Of a DNA stretch of 64,000 nt, positions 1-11,147 are shown in pieces. How positions within the stretch are numbered: the stretch's first letter is position 1; each line of letters opens with the position of its first letter. A program made the translations under genes and the position numbers. The DNA is taken from positions 3,100,001-3,164,000 of the forward strand of contig NZ_CP034035.1 in NCBI RefSeq assembly GCF_005484945.1, given 5' to 3'. Below the pieces are notes generated by a model. The model worked only from the letters and a program-made list of their open reading frames with translations. It searched no databases and was not told the origin of the DNA. This stretch comes from Brenneria rubrifaciens (GTDB lineage Bacteria; Pseudomonadota; Gammaproteobacteria; Enterobacterales; Enterobacteriaceae).

Positions 1-594
1 AAAAACGTGACGCTAAAGTAACAAAGTATTCACCTTATGTCCATAAGGACGTTGAGCAAAACCACCAATTCCACCAGATTTTAACAAACGCATGCGAAAT
101 ATTAGGCAACGTAATAATACGCTTGTGGGGTATCACCTTGATCCCCCTAATTAATATTTAACTTTTATGAAACATGAGGCAGAAATTGTTAATCAATTAA
201 ACCATGATACTGGTGAATTAAAATGCAAAGATATTGAATATTAATTCATTTAGTCTCGTGGTAAACCCACCTTTTGACACGCTATTTCTCTGCCTCTGGT
301 AAAAGGGAATAACAACCAGAATTGTCGATGAATCAGACACGAAAACGCGTTCAAAACGCTGTTGGCCATAACGATGAACAGAACCTTAATGCGGCGGTGA
401 TTTTATTTGTTTCTGAGCAAGAAATCAGTGCAATCTGGTGGGCTTATCATTATTCTCTGACAAACGGTAGAGGTCTCAGGATATTAGCCTGCGCTTTACC
501 GTAAAAATAAAATTACGCAAACGTAAAAGAGTTAATACAACTGTGCTTGTGGCGTCAGTCTTTATTTACTCATAATGGCAGAGGGTGAAATTTG
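1..594. other. Intergenic region upstream of aroP, no supported gene
   Basis: No convincing coding frame was found here. The stretch is AT-rich and holds two short inverted repeats: a 7-bp one at 33-48 (CCTTATG, 2-base spacer, CATAAGG) and a 5-bp one at 184-198 (AATTG, 5-base spacer, CAATT). They could be operators for aroP or for a gene beyond the left edge, but neither fits a consensus I can name with confidence. The aroP promoter should lie in the last 200 bases. Confidence 0.5.
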
Positions 595-1953
595 ATGGAT
601 GATCAACATCAGGACGGCGCGCTAAAGCGTGGCTTAAAAAACCGTCATATCCAGTTGATTGCCTTAGGTGGCGCGGTAGGTACTGGTTTGTTTCTCGGTA
701 TCGCCCAGACCATCAAAATGGCTGGACCGTCGGTAATTTTGGGGTACGCGATCGGCGGGCTGATTGCTTTTCTTATCATGCGTCAGCTTGGCGAAATGGT
801 GGTGGAAGAGCCGGTAGCAGGTTCTTTTAGCCACTTTGCCTATAAATACTGGGGTGATTTTGCCGGGTTCGCCTCTGGCTGGAACTATTGGGTTTTGTAC
901 GTTCTGGTGGCAATGGCCGAATTGAGCGCCGTGGGTATTTACGTGCAATATTGGTGGCCTGATATCCCAACCTGGGTTTCCGCCGCCGTTTTCTTTTTGG
1001 TGATTAACGCCATTAATCTGGCGAACGTCAAAATTTACGGTGAAATGGAATTCTGGTTTGCCATCATCAAAGTGGCGGCCATTATCGGTATGATCGCATT
1101 CGGCGGTTGGCTGTTACTCAGCGGCACCGGCGGCCCGGAAGCAACGATCACCAACCTGTGGGCGCAGGGCGGATTTTTCCCGAACGGCGTTTCGGGGCTG
1201 GTCATGGCGATGGCCGTCATCATGTTCTCGTTTGGCGGTTTGGAACTGGTCGGAATTACCGCGGCCGAAGCCGACGAACCGGAAAAAAGCATTCCGCGCG
1301 CCACCAATCAGGTTATCTACCGTATCCTGATTTTCTATATTGGCTCCCTGACTATCCTGCTGTCACTCTACCCGTGGGGTAAAGTGGTTGAAGGCGGCAG
1401 TCCGTTTGTGATGATTTTCCATGAACTGAACAGCAACGTGGTGGCTACCGTGCTGAACATCGTGGTACTGACTGCGGCTTTATCGGTCTACAATAGCTGC
1501 GTTTATTGTAATAGCCGCATGCTGTTCGGCCTGGCGAAACAAGGCAACGGCCCGAAAGCGCTGCAAAACATTGACCGACGCGGCGTGCCGGTCGCGGCGC
1601 TCGGCGTATCGGCGCTGGCAACGGCGCTTTGCGTGCTGATCAATTACCTGATACCAGGCAAGGCCTTTGGGCTACTGATGGCGCTGGTGGTTTCCGCTCT
1701 GGTTATCAACTGGGCGATGATCAGTCTGGCGCACTTGAAGTTCCGGGCGCAGAAAGATAAAGAAGGAACGGTGACCAAGTTCAAAGCCCTGCTTTATCCG
1801 CTGGGCAACTATATCTGTCTGCTCTTTCTGGCGGGTATTCTGGTCATTATGTATCTGACGCCAAGCATCCAGATTTCAGTCCTGTTGATTCCGGTCTGGC
1901 TAATTATCCTGGGTATCGGTTACTTCTTTAAACAGAAAAAACAGCGTCGTTAA
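595..1953 (+). CDS. aroP: Aromatic amino acid permease AroP
   Basis: Inner-membrane proton symporter for phenylalanine, tyrosine and tryptophan, of the amino acid-polyamine-organocation (APC) superfamily. The protein (452 residues from the ATG) starts with a short cytoplasmic tail and then the family signature around residues 15-35 (RGLKNRHIQLIALGGAVGTG), followed by about twelve hydrophobic segments. The stretch SFGGLELVGITAAEADEPEKS in the middle is typical of the AroP/PheP branch, and it aligns with E. coli AroP over its full length. The ATG at 595 is preferred to the TTG just before it because a GAGGG ribosome site lies about 9 bases upstream. It is a single-gene unit closed by a strong terminator. 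AroP rather than PheP is my reading of overall similarity. Confidence 0.93.
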   Translation: MDDQHQDGALKRGLKNRHIQLIALGGAVGTGLFLGIAQTIKMAGPSVILGYAIGGLIAFLIMRQLGEMVVEEPVAGSFSHFAYKYWGDFAGFASGWNYWVLYVLVAMAELSAVGIYVQYWWPDIPTWVSAAVFFLVINAINLANVKIYGEMEFWFAIIKVAAIIGMIAFGGWLLLSGTGGPEATITNLWAQGGFFPNGVSGLVMAMAVIMFSFGGLELVGITAAEADEPEKSIPRATNQVIYRILIFYIGSLTILLSLYPWGKVVEGGSPFVMIFHELNSNVVATVLNIVVLTAALSVYNSCVYCNSRMLFGLAKQGNGPKALQNIDRRGVPVAALGVSALATALCVLINYLIPGKAFGLLMALVVSALVINWAMISLAHLKFRAQKDKEGTVTKFKALLYPLGNYICLLFLAGILVIMYLTPSIQISVLLIPVWLIILGIGYFFKQKKQRR

Positions 1954-1974
1954 GGTTTCATCCGACGGACAGAC

Positions 1975-2003
1975 AAATGGCCGAGGATATCGGCCATTTT
2001 TCA
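1975..2003 (+). terminator. Rho-independent terminator of aroP
   Basis: Perfect 10-bp stem AAATGGCCGA / TCGGCCATTT with a 5-base loop, running into five Ts. It lies 21 bases after the aroP stop codon and just before the end of the oppositely directed ampE. Confidence 0.85.
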
Positions 2004-2037
2004 TTTAGCAGGCTTGTTATCCGACCGCCGATGCGAC

Positions 2038-2892
2038 TTAGACCAGCGCCCCATAAATCGTCAGCAACGCCACCACCACCACCAGCGCTAAGGTGACTTT
2101 TTTCGCCAACATCACGGCAGCCTTCGGCGCCTCAACCGGATCAATATGCGGTTCACGCGCCAGAGAAAACTGCGCCAGTTGAGTTAACACCCAGTATTGA
2201 GCATTACGGGTGTCGCACAATGAAGCAAACCAGGCCGGTAGCGCTTTCTCACCGTGTCCCAGCAGTGCGTAAGCCACGCCAGCCAGACGCACCGGAATCC
2301 AGTCAAGCCAGTGCAGTAATGAATCGACCCCGGACTGCGCACGCGCCAGCGGCGTATGATGGCGCGCCAGCCAAGTTTGCCGGGCGCGTAAAAAAGCATA
2401 ACCTGCCAGCGCCGCCGGACCATAAGGGCCCGCCGCCGCAAACCAGAACAGCGGCGCCAGATAGAAACGGAAGTTAATCCATATCAACGCATTCTGTAAT
2501 TCTTTCAGGCGTTCACCTTCCCCCGTCCCCACCGGCAAGCCGTGAATCAACGCCAACTCTTCCGCCAATTCCTGACTCGCACCGTTTTCACCACGTAGCG
2601 CCGACTGGAGATAACGACGATAATGCCGACGGATCTCGCCAGCGCCAATACACATCAGGCTGATGACAACCCACAGTAACAGTAGAACAAGACCAAACAG
2701 CACGCCGCTCGCCAGCCAGAGCAAGACGGCCACCCCCCCCATACAGCACAAGGTCAGGAACAGGGTCTGAAATAAAGAAGGAGAAGGCAAACGGCGAAAC
2801 ACCACTTCAAGACGGTGATCGATCTGCCAATGTTCGCCATGTTTGAATAAACGCTCCCACGCCAGGACCAGCAACAATGTAAATAACGTCAT
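2038..2892 (-). CDS. ampE: AmpE, inner-membrane partner of the AmpD recycling pathway
   Basis: Integral membrane protein encoded with ampD; long proposed as a sensor/transducer in beta-lactamase induction, with an unclear molecular role. The 284-residue length from the ATG at 2892 equals E. coli AmpE. The start [19 protein letters not shown] fits the family, and there are about four hydrophobic segments (near residues 50-90, 145-175 and the C-terminal 20 residues). The ATG overlaps the ampD stop codon, so the two genes are translationally coupled. A longer frame upstream of 2892 lies inside ampD and is not used. Confidence 0.93.
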   Translation of the reverse strand: MTLFTLLLVLAWERLFKHGEHWQIDHRLEVVFRRLPSPSLFQTLFLTLCCMGGVAVLLWLASGVLFGLVLLLLWVVISLMCIGAGEIRRHYRRYLQSALRGENGASQELAEELALIHGLPVGTGEGERLKELQNALIWINFRFYLAPLFWFAAAGPYGPAALAGYAFLRARQTWLARHHTPLARAQSGVDSLLHWLDWIPVRLAGVAYALLGHGEKALPAWFASLCDTRNAQYWVLTQLAQFSLAREPHIDPVEAPKAAVMLAKKVTLALVVVVALLTIYGALV

Positions 2893-3464
2893 CGTTTTAT
2901 ACTCCCTTCGTTTTCTCGCTGGCCTTCCAGAATCAGGCGATGATATTGGTCCCAATCAAAGGCAGGGCCCGGATCGGTTTTACGTCCTGGCGCGATATGG
3001 CTGTGTCCGGTGATTCTTGATGGTGTAATCGGGTAAGCGTCGAGCAATAGCCGCGTTATCGCTGTCAGCTGAAGATATTGCTCTGCAGTAAAAGGTAGCG
3101 TATCCGTTCCTTCCAATTCGATGCCGATTGAAAAATCGTTACACCGCTCACGACCTTCAAAACAGGAAACGCCCGCGTGCCAGGCACGCTGGTCAAAAGA
3201 AACATACTGAATTACTTCCCCGTCCCGACGAATCAGGCAATGAGCGGCAACATGCAAATGTGCGATAGCGGCAAAATAGGGATGAGCGGTGGGATCAAGC
3301 GTAGCGGTAAATAACTGATCGATATAGGGTCCACCAAATTCACCCGGTGGCAGGCTGATGCTGTGGATCACCAGCAAGGAAGGCGCTTCATTTTCCGGGC
3401 GGTTATCGCAGTGCGGTGACGCAATGTGTTTTATTCCAGATAACCAGCCATTTTCCAAAAGCAT
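2889..3464 (-). CDS. ampD: AmpD, cytoplasmic 1,6-anhydro-N-acetylmuramyl-L-alanine amidase
   Basis: Zinc amidase that cleaves the peptide from anhydromuropeptides during cell-wall recycling; its loss raises the inducer of AmpR-controlled beta-lactamase. Amidase_2 fold. The zinc ligands of E. coli AmpD are all present at the same positions: His34 ([10 protein letters not shown]), His154 (TGHSHIAPG) and Asp164 (RKTDPGPAF), with catalytic Glu116 (GIELEGTD). At 191 residues it is slightly longer than the usual 183-187. First gene of ampDE. In E. coli it faces nadC directly; here a tsx gene lies between the two. Confidence 0.96.
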   Translation of the reverse strand: MLLENGWLSGIKHIASPHCDNRPENEAPSLLVIHSISLPPGEFGGPYIDQLFTATLDPTAHPYFAAIAHLHVAAHCLIRRDGEVIQYVSFDQRAWHAGVSCFEGRERCNDFSIGIELEGTDTLPFTAEQYLQLTAITRLLLDAYPITPSRITGHSHIAPGRKTDPGPAFDWDQYHRLILEGQRENEGSIKR

Positions 3465-3892
3465 CGGCGATAACCTCGCATCATGTCGTTTGCCGGGCTG
3501 AATAAGGTGCGGTGAATTGGATCTGCGTTTAACAAAAATGCCGTAGTCGATAGCCTATCATGTTTCTAACATCATACCTAACCAACTGGATACAAAAAGG
3601 TTTTATTGTTTCTTTACCTGCTATGCGATATCCGCCATCCTCTTAAAGAGCGAAAACCATCCAGATCTCACTCGTGGACAAATAATATTGTTCGAAAATT
3701 CACCACCTTTAATTTGTGATGCAGATCACAATATGATTGCAATATTATGAATATATGAACCAGCCTCCATGTATCGAATCAATTTTTATTTAAAATAACC
3801 CGCGAGAATCATCTCCTGTTTTTCAGATATTACAAAAACTTATTTCAAAACATAAGACACCACAAGGTTTCGCTAACTACACGGTAATTGAC
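3465..3892. other. Intergenic region between ampD and tsx
   Basis: This 428-base gap should hold the divergent ampDE promoter and the tsx promoter. I see no further gene. The recognisable element is the CRP site at 3715-3730 with a spaced -10; the remainder is AT-rich without a clear signal. Confidence 0.6.
3715..3730 (+). promoter_or_regulatory. CRP-cAMP binding site upstream of tsx
   Basis: TGTGA, 6 bases, TCACA: both half sites match the CRP consensus perfectly. The centre is at 3722.5. A -10-like TATATG at 3752-3757 predicts a start near 3764, placing CRP at about -41.5, the class II activator position. E. coli tsx is CRP/CytR controlled, which supports the assignment. The transcription start is inferred. 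Confidence 0.8.
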
Positions 3893-4756
3893 ATGAAAAA
3901 AACACTCACCGCAGCTGCTTTAATCACGTTGTCTTATAGTGTGCCAACGCTCGCTGACAGTAATAAAACAGCCTATCTTTCCGACTGGTGGCACCAGAGT
4001 GTCAATGTAGTGGGCAGTTACCACACGCGCTTCGGGCCGCAGTTGAACAATGATGTATACCTGGAATATGAGGCATTTGCCCGCAAAGACTGGTTCGATT
4101 TTTATGGCTATGCCGACGTGCCGAAATTTTTCGGCGTGGGAAATTCAAACGATCGCGGCGCCTGGGACGATGGCTCACCGCTGTTCGTGGAAATTGAACC
4201 GCGCTTTTCCATTGATAAGCTGACAGGCGCCGACCTCGGCGTCGGCCCGTTCAAAGAGTGGTATGTCGCCAACAATATCATTTACGATCACGGGCGAAGC
4301 AGTGATTCACGGCAAAGCACTTGGTACATGGGACTGGGCACGGATATCGATACCGGCACGGACTTATCGCTTTCCGCCAATATCTATGCCAAATACCAAT
4401 GGAAGAACTATGGGGCGGGCAATGAGAACGAATGGGACGGCTACCGCGCTAAAATTAAATACTTCTATCCTTTAGGGACGCTGTGGGGCGGTAACCTCAC
4501 TTATATCGGTTTCACTAACTTTGACTTCGGTTCTGACCTGCGCAATCAGGACGGACGTTCTCGTACCGGTAACGCCATTGCCTCCAGCCATATTCTGGCA
4601 CTGGGTTATGACCGCTGGCATTATTCCGTCGTCGCCCGCTACTTCCATAATGGCGGACAATGGGCGGATGGCGCCGAACTTAACTTCGGTCAGGGACCAT
4701 TTGAAGTGAAATCCACAGGCTGGGGCTACTATCTGGTCGTAGGTTATAATTTCTAG
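3893..4756 (+). CDS. tsx: Nucleoside-specific channel-forming outer membrane porin Tsx
   Basis: Twelve-stranded beta-barrel for nucleoside and deoxynucleoside uptake across the outer membrane; also a phage and colicin receptor in E. coli. The 287-residue protein has a signal peptide of about 21 residues ending in PTLA-DS. Its mature N-terminus carries the Tsx hallmark [20 protein letters not shown] at about residues 28-47. The barrel ends in an aromatic residue (VVGYNF), as expected for outer-membrane insertion. It aligns end to end with E. coli Tsx (294 residues). The leader contains a CRP site. In E. coli tsx is far from nadC, so its place between ampD and nadC is unusual. Confidence 0.95.
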   Translation: MKKTLTAAALITLSYSVPTLADSNKTAYLSDWWHQSVNVVGSYHTRFGPQLNNDVYLEYEAFARKDWFDFYGYADVPKFFGVGNSNDRGAWDDGSPLFVEIEPRFSIDKLTGADLGVGPFKEWYVANNIIYDHGRSSDSRQSTWYMGLGTDIDTGTDLSLSANIYAKYQWKNYGAGNENEWDGYRAKIKYFYPLGTLWGGNLTYIGFTNFDFGSDLRNQDGRSRTGNAIASSHILALGYDRWHYSVVARYFHNGGQWADGAELNFGQGPFEVKSTGWGYYLVVGYNF

Positions 4757-4900
4757 TCTTTTCAATCTGATAAATTAAAAACGGGGCGGAGCGATTTATC
4801 AAAACGCCTTGCCCCGCCGCCCGCATTTAAACTTTCCCCCGCTCGGTGACAGTGCGCCCTCAATTTCCGATAAATCATCAAAAACAGAATAACCAACTGA

Positions 4901-5872
<972 letters not shown>

Positions 5873-6105
5873 GCCCGCTTTTCTGCCTCTCTTTTGTCCG
5901 GTATCCATCAGGCTACCGGGCCCATCACCCCGACATTTCCCATACCTGCCCGCCAAAATTTGCGCATCGGCTCGTAAAAATCGCTCGCCAGACAGCAAAC
6001 CCAAAAATCTTTTTCATCGCGCCTTCCGGTTTGAAGCATGCCTTGTCGCCAGCACTTGCTCAGTTTTCTATCCTGCCGCCACAGACAACGGCAGGGAAAG
6101 CAAAA

Positions 6106-6552
6106 ATGAAGCAACAACGGGGATTTACGCTGGTTGAGTTGATGGTCGTCATTGCGATTGTCGCCATCCTCAGCGCCACTGGCGTACCGGCTTATCGGGG
6201 ATATCTGCAAAAAGCCGCCATGACCGACATGCTGCAACTTATGGCGTCCTATAAAACGGCGGTTGATTTGTGTGGTCTGGAAAATACGGCGTTTTCAAGC
6301 TGCAATGCGGGCAATCAGGGCATACCCGATAGCAGAACCTCACGCTACGTCAGTGAAGTCACGGTAAATCAAGGCATCATCACCTTAACCGGGCAATCCA
6401 CCTTACAAGGGCTGCGCGTCATACTCACTCCCGAATGGGATACGGTGACCAGCACTTCGCGCTGGACAAAAAACTGCGCCACGGACGGTAAGGCTGAAAG
6501 CCTACAGTCAGCGTGTCAGGATGTTTTCCGCTTTGATAATACGGCAGGTTGA
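6106..6552 (+). CDS. ppdD: Type IV major prepilin PpdD
   Basis: Pilin subunit with a class III signal: a short basic leader MKQQRG followed by FTLVELMVVIAIVAILSAT, so prepilin peptidase would cut after Gly6 and methylate Phe. Glu5 of the mature protein, needed for assembly, is present. 148 residues from the ATG at 6106, similar to E. coli PpdD (146). Cysteine pairs near the middle (LCGLE, SCNAG) and C-terminus (NCATD, ACQDVF) suit the pilin disulphides. The frame stays open upstream, but the leader fixes the start. First of the ppdD-hofB-hofC operon; the rest of the pilus machinery is not in the window. Confidence 0.93.
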   Translation: MKQQRGFTLVELMVVIAIVAILSATGVPAYRGYLQKAAMTDMLQLMASYKTAVDLCGLENTAFSSCNAGNQGIPDSRTSRYVSEVTVNQGIITLTGQSTLQGLRVILTPEWDTVTSTSRWTKNCATDGKAESLQSACQDVFRFDNTAG

Positions 6553-6554
6553 TC

Positions 6555-8000
6555 ATGGTAGACGCCGAGCATCTGACGGACGAATTACAATTGCTGTGCC
6601 GTCGCTATCATGCCCTCTTGCTGGCGCTGGATGAACAGACCATCTCCATTGCGGTCTGCGCCCCTCCCCCAGCGGAGATGATCGCCGCCCTGCGTTTTGC
6701 GGGTAACCGCAGAATTTTGGTCGAGCAATGGCCGCGGGCTAAAATGGAGCAACTGCTTAATCCGGCCAAAGCCATTGCCGAGCCCGCGGTGGCATACCCC
6801 ACCCAATCGGATAGCCCAGTCAGTGACGACGATCCCCCGGTAGTCCGGTTTATTGACCAGACCTTACGTCTGGCCGTTCAGCGCCGGGCCTCGGATATTC
6901 ATTTTGAACCTTTGCTGACTGGCTACCGCATTCGGCTGCGTATTGACGGCGTGTTACAGGAAATATCAGCGCCGCCTGCGGAACTGACGGCGCGGCTTGG
7001 CGCACGGCTGAAAATCATGGGAAATCTGAATATCGCTGAACGCCGTTTACCTCAGGATGGGCAATTCAGTCTGATACTGGATCAGCAGCGTTACTCATTG
7101 CGCATCGCCACGCTGCCGGTACAGCAGGGTGAAAAAGTGGTGCTGCGTATTTTACATATCGATCGACAGGAATGGATGTTGGAGAAATTGGGGCTGTCCG
7201 ACGATGCGCTGGCGCAGTTTATCCAGACGCTCAGCGCTCCGCAGGGGATGATTCTGGTCACAGGGCCGACAGGCAGTGGAAAAACCATGACGCTCTACAG
7301 CGCCATTCGGTGGCTGAATAACGTCAGCCGCAACATCTGTAGCGTTGAAGACCCTGTTGAGATCCCCTTGCCCGGGATCAACCAGACGGCGGTCAACCCG
7401 AAAGCCTCCCTGGATTTCAGCCGGATACTGCGAGCCCTGCTTCGTCAGGACCCGGATGTCATCATGATTGGCGAAATCCGTGATGCCGAAACCGCGGAAA
7501 TTGCCGTTAAAGCAGCGCAGACCGGACATCTGGTCATGTCCACCCTGCATACCAATTCCGCAATAGAAACGCTGAGTCGGTTGAGTCATCTCGGCATTCC
7601 CGGCTATCTGCTTGCCGCCGCGCTGAAGCTGGTCATTGCGCAGCGTCTGGTCCGCCGTTTATGTCCGCACTGTAAAACTCAGGCAGGAATACTCCGTCAT
7701 TTTCCTGATGCAATATGGCACGGACCATTGAGTAACTGGCAAGCCCAGGGCTGTAGCCACTGCTTTTCTGGCTACTACGGCCGCGTTGCCATTTACGAAT
7801 TATTGGTTGTTACACCCGCGTTCCAGCAGGCACTGGCCGGCAACGTCAATGTCAGTCAGTTAGCTGCACTCTCGCGTAAGGCTGGCTTTCCCACACTGTT
7901 TGTGACGGGATTATCACTGGTTGATAAAGGCGTTACCTCACTATCCGAAGTGTATCGTGTCGTTGGCGACGGCATTATGGACAAGGTGGAAACACCATGA
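6555..8000 (+). CDS. hofB: HofB, GspE/PilB-type assembly ATPase
   Basis: Traffic ATPase powering type IV pilus or type II secretion-like assembly. From the ATG at 6555 (a TTG lies two codons earlier) it has 481 residues. The T2SSE core shows RASDIHFEP near residue 112, Walker A GPTGSGKTMTLYSA near 235, the Asp box, Walker B RQDPDVIMIGEIRDAETAEI near 300, and the zinc-binding CPHC...CSHC pair near 370-395 typical of PilB/GspE. The N-terminal domain is short, as in E. coli HofB. The start is directly after the ppdD stop and its 3' end overlaps hofC by 4 bases. Confidence 0.93.
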   Translation: MVDAEHLTDELQLLCRRYHALLLALDEQTISIAVCAPPPAEMIAALRFAGNRRILVEQWPRAKMEQLLNPAKAIAEPAVAYPTQSDSPVSDDDPPVVRFIDQTLRLAVQRRASDIHFEPLLTGYRIRLRIDGVLQEISAPPAELTARLGARLKIMGNLNIAERRLPQDGQFSLILDQQRYSLRIATLPVQQGEKVVLRILHIDRQEWMLEKLGLSDDALAQFIQTLSAPQGMILVTGPTGSGKTMTLYSAIRWLNNVSRNICSVEDPVEIPLPGINQTAVNPKASLDFSRILRALLRQDPDVIMIGEIRDAETAEIAVKAAQTGHLVMSTLHTNSAIETLSRLSHLGIPGYLLAAALKLVIAQRLVRRLCPHCKTQAGILRHFPDAIWHGPLSNWQAQGCSHCFSGYYGRVAIYELLVVTPAFQQALAGNVNVSQLAALSRKAGFPTLFVTGLSLVDKGVTSLSEVYRVVGDGIMDKVETP

Positions 8001-9202
8001 AACTGACGCGCTTATATCGCTGGCGAGCGATGACTCCCGAAGGGGAACTCGCGCATGGCGAAATGATTGGTTTCCATAGGCAGCAGGCTTATACCTGTCT
8101 CATCGCCCGCGGATATCAGCCCTTGTCTCTCAAAACGGAGCAATATTTATCACCGCGTTACTGGAAAAGGGAGCATGTCGGAGAAGTGTTCAAACAGTTG
8201 GGGATGTTATTACAGGCAGGACTCCCATTACTGGACGCTCTGAAACTGCTGGCAGAACAACATCAGCGCCCCGGATGGCGCTGCGTTCTCAAAGACATCG
8301 GCGACCAGGTCGCGCAGGGTAAGTCGCTGTCTGAGACACTTACCGACTACTCGCACATCTTTCCTGTCGTCTATCGTTCTCTGGTCGCCGTTGGCGAACT
8401 CACTGGGAAACTTGATGAATGTTGCCTGCAACTGTCCCACCAGCAGGAAAGACAATGCTATCTACAACGAAAAGTTATTAAAGCACTACGCTATCCTTGC
8501 TTCGTGCTAATTGTTGCCACGCTGGTCTGCACCCTGATGTTAACACTGGTATTGCCGGAGTTTGCCAACCTGTATGCGTCATTTGATACCCCGCTTCCCT
8601 GGTTTACCCAACGGTTGATTCACCTGGCGGCCTGGGTCGCCGATTACGGTTTGGCGACGCTACTCAGCCTCGCTGCCTTATTACTCATTTATCTCGGCAT
8701 GCGGCGCAACAGGGTGGCATGGCGGGAAAGGGAACAGGCGTGCTTACTCAAAATACCGGTCATTTCAGACTTGATACGCGGGAAATGCCTGCACCAGACC
8801 TTCAAGATATTGGCCATGACGCAATATGCCGGGCTGACCTTACCTGCCGGGCTGGATGCGGCGGGCACGATATCTCATCTCCCCTACCAGTCCGCGGTAC
8901 AGCGGATACAACAGCAGATCCAGCAGGGCATTACGCTGCACCGCGCAATTCAGCCATTCATCCTGTTGTTTCCTGCGCCCTGCCAGCAACTGATTCGCGT
9001 CGGCGAGGAGACGGGGGCGTTGGATATGCTATTTGCACAATTGGCGCAGTGGTATGAAAGAAAGACCGAGCAGCAGGCAGAAAATCTCACTCAAACGCTG
9101 GAGCCCCTACTGATGGTGATCGTTGGCGGTATGGTTGGGGCAATCGTGACAGGCATGTATCTGCCTATCTTTCAGTTGGGCAATGTGTTGGCTGGGGGGT
9201 GA
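7997..9202 (+). CDS. hofC: HofC, GspF/PilC-type inner-membrane assembly protein
   Basis: Polytopic platform protein of type IV pilus/type II secretion systems. Its 401 residues match E. coli HofC (400). Two T2SSF repeats are visible: FKQLGMLLQAGLPLLDALKL near residue 58 and a second copy near 260, each followed by a Gly-rich GELTGKL or GEETGAL turn, with transmembrane segments near 165-190, 215-235 and 370-395. It overlaps hofB by ATGA and is the last gene of the operon. The convergent guaC ends 26 bases further on. Confidence 0.92.
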   Translation: MKLTRLYRWRAMTPEGELAHGEMIGFHRQQAYTCLIARGYQPLSLKTEQYLSPRYWKREHVGEVFKQLGMLLQAGLPLLDALKLLAEQHQRPGWRCVLKDIGDQVAQGKSLSETLTDYSHIFPVVYRSLVAVGELTGKLDECCLQLSHQQERQCYLQRKVIKALRYPCFVLIVATLVCTLMLTLVLPEFANLYASFDTPLPWFTQRLIHLAAWVADYGLATLLSLAALLLIYLGMRRNRVAWREREQACLLKIPVISDLIRGKCLHQTFKILAMTQYAGLTLPAGLDAAGTISHLPYQSAVQRIQQQIQQGITLHRAIQPFILLFPAPCQQLIRVGEETGALDMLFAQLAQWYERKTEQQAENLTQTLEPLLMVIVGGMVGAIVTGMYLPIFQLGNVLAGG

Positions 9203-9228
9203 CCGGCCAACATCATCAGTTGGATCTG

Positions 9229-10272
9229 TCACGCACCGTTGAAAACACGGTTTTCCTGTTCAGCAACGCGGATAAACGTCGTGCGTTTGGTCAGCTCTTT
9301 CAAACGTGATGCCCCGACGTAGGTACAGGCCGAGCGCAATCCACCCAGGATGTCGCGCACCGTATTATCCACCGGCCCGCGAAGCGGCAACTTAACGGTT
9401 TTACCTTCCGCCGCGCGGTATTCGGCAACGCCGCCTAAGTGTCTTTCCATTGCAGAAGCCGAACTCATGCCATAAAACAGCATCATTCTGTCGCCATTCT
9501 CCTCGATAATCGTGCCCTCACATTCATCGTGCCCCGCCAACACTCCGCCCAGCATGACAAAATCAGCACCACCACCAAATGCTTTGGCAACATCTCCCGG
9601 AACCGAACAACCGCCGTCGCTAACGATTTGTCCACCCAGTCCGTGCGCGGCATCAGCACATTCAATCACCGCAGATAATTGCGGATAGCCAACCCCGGTT
9701 TTGACTCGGGTGGTACAAACCGAACCAGGCCCAATTCCCACTTTCACGATATCCGCACCAGAAAGGAGCAATTCCTCAACCATTTCCCCTGTCACAACGT
9801 TGCCCGCACAAATCACCTTACCCGGGAAAGCTTCACGCGCCTTTTGCAGAAAAGTGACAAAGTGCTCGGAATAACCATTCGCCACATCAATACAGATAAA
9901 TCTCAGTTCTGCCGACAACGCGGCAATTTGCTTTAGTTTGGAAAAATCCGCGTCAGACGTTCCCGTCGAAACCATGACATGACGCAATATCGCCGCCGAT
10001 GAACGCTGAACAAACTGCGTCCATTGTTCCAGCGAGTAATGTTTGTGAACCGCGGTCAGCACATCAAATGACGCCAGCGTCTCCGCCATGCGAAAAGTAC
10101 CGACCGTATCCATGTTAGCAGCAATAATCGGCACGCCAGACCAGTCAAACCCGGCGTGGAGAAAGGTAAACCGACGGTCAAGCTCCACTTCAGAGCGGCT
10201 TGTGAGGGTGGAACGCTTAGGGCGAATGAGAACGTCTTTAAAGCCTAACTTCAAATCTTCTTCGATACGCAT
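9229..10272 (-). CDS. guaC: GMP reductase
   Basis: NADPH-dependent conversion of GMP to IMP and ammonia, a purine salvage step. An IMPDH/GMPR-family TIM barrel, 347 residues, same length as E. coli GuaC. The active-site loop [20 protein letters not shown] (near residue 180) has the catalytic cysteine, and [20 protein letters not shown] forms the phosphate site. There is no CBS domain, which separates it from IMP dehydrogenase. The start at 10272 ([15 protein letters not shown]) follows the family; an in-frame extension upstream is not expected to be used. It is divergent from coaE. Confidence 0.96.
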   Translation of the reverse strand: MRIEEDLKLGFKDVLIRPKRSTLTSRSEVELDRRFTFLHAGFDWSGVPIIAANMDTVGTFRMAETLASFDVLTAVHKHYSLEQWTQFVQRSSAAILRHVMVSTGTSDADFSKLKQIAALSAELRFICIDVANGYSEHFVTFLQKAREAFPGKVICAGNVVTGEMVEELLLSGADIVKVGIGPGSVCTTRVKTGVGYPQLSAVIECADAAHGLGGQIVSDGGCSVPGDVAKAFGGGADFVMLGGVLAGHDECEGTIIEENGDRMMLFYGMSSASAMERHLGGVAEYRAAEGKTVKLPLRGPVDNTVRDILGGLRSACTYVGASRLKELTKRTTFIRVAEQENRVFNGA

Positions 10273-10520
10273 GGGCTTTGAATTCCTGGTTAGTGGCGAC
10301 GTGGGCAACGAGGTTTTCAGCGACACGGGGCCGAATGATTAATGCCATTTCCAGTAACGTTATCATACGCAGTAATAATCCTTCGGCAAGACTGCGAATT
10401 TGCCTTTATTTGGGATAAAATCAATGAAATTTATCTGTATCCAATCGTTCTAAAAATGCAGGAAACCAACGTGTCTGCAACTTGAAAGATGATGGATATA
10501 TTCATTTCAGAATCGGCGCC

Positions 10521-11147
10521 ATGACATATATTGTAGCTCTGACAGGGGGTATCGGCAGCGGGAAAAGCACCGTTGCCAATGAGTTTGCAAAACTGGGGGT
10601 AACCATCATTGACGCAGATGTTATTGCGCGTCAGGTGGTCGAACCCGGCGCGCCTGCGCTGGAAGCGATCAAGCACCGATTCGGCGACAACATCCTGAAT
10701 GTTGATGGCTCCCTCAATCGCTCTGTGTTGCGTCAACGAATTTTTTCTTCACCAGAGGAAAAACAGTGGCTTAACAACCTGCTGCATCCATTGATTCATG
10801 CAGAAACTCAGCGGCAGTTTCAATTATCAACCGGACCGTATCTTCTTTGGGTGATACCATTGTTGATTGAGAACGGCTTGCAACAACAGGCACAGCGTGT
10901 TCTGGTAGTGGATGTCAGCCGGGATACGCAGCTCGAACGCACACTGACGCGAGATGAAATCAATCGCCAACAGGTAGAAAACATACTGGCAGCGCAGGTG
11001 GACCGAGAGCAACGCCTGACTTATGCCGATGATATTATTGACAATAATAGTAGTCAGAGACAACTTGCTCCACGCGTTGCCGAATTGCATCGCCATTACC
11101 TTGAGCTGGCCGCCTCTGCTGCTGACAGGATTACTAAGAATGAGTGA
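10521..11147 (+). CDS. coaE: Dephospho-CoA kinase
   Basis: Last step of coenzyme A synthesis: phosphorylates the 3'-hydroxyl of dephospho-CoA ribose with ATP. 208 residues from the ATG at 10521. P-loop GGIGSGKST at residues 9-17; [16 protein letters not shown] is the CoA-binding block; the LID region ([20 protein letters not shown]) is present. The frame is open further upstream, but the P-loop spacing fixes the start. Its stop overlaps the zapD start (ATGAGTGA), indicating coupled translation in coaE-zapD-yacG. Confidence 0.95.
   Translation: MTYIVALTGGIGSGKSTVANEFAKLGVTIIDADVIARQVVEPGAPALEAIKHRFGDNILNVDGSLNRSVLRQRIFSSPEEKQWLNNLLHPLIHAETQRQFQLSTGPYLLWVIPLLIENGLQQQAQRVLVVDVSRDTQLERTLTRDEINRQQVENILAAQVDREQRLTYADDIIDNNSSQRQLAPRVAELHRHYLELAASAADRITKNE

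Noticed and set aside
328..504. 58-codon frame upstream of aroP as a leader or small gene
   Set aside because: No ribosome site, no repeated control codons and no terminator between it and aroP; does not look like a leader peptide.
4770..4850. GC-rich inverted repeat after tsx as a terminator
   Set aside because: The stem is interrupted by mismatches and no T run follows on the tsx strand.
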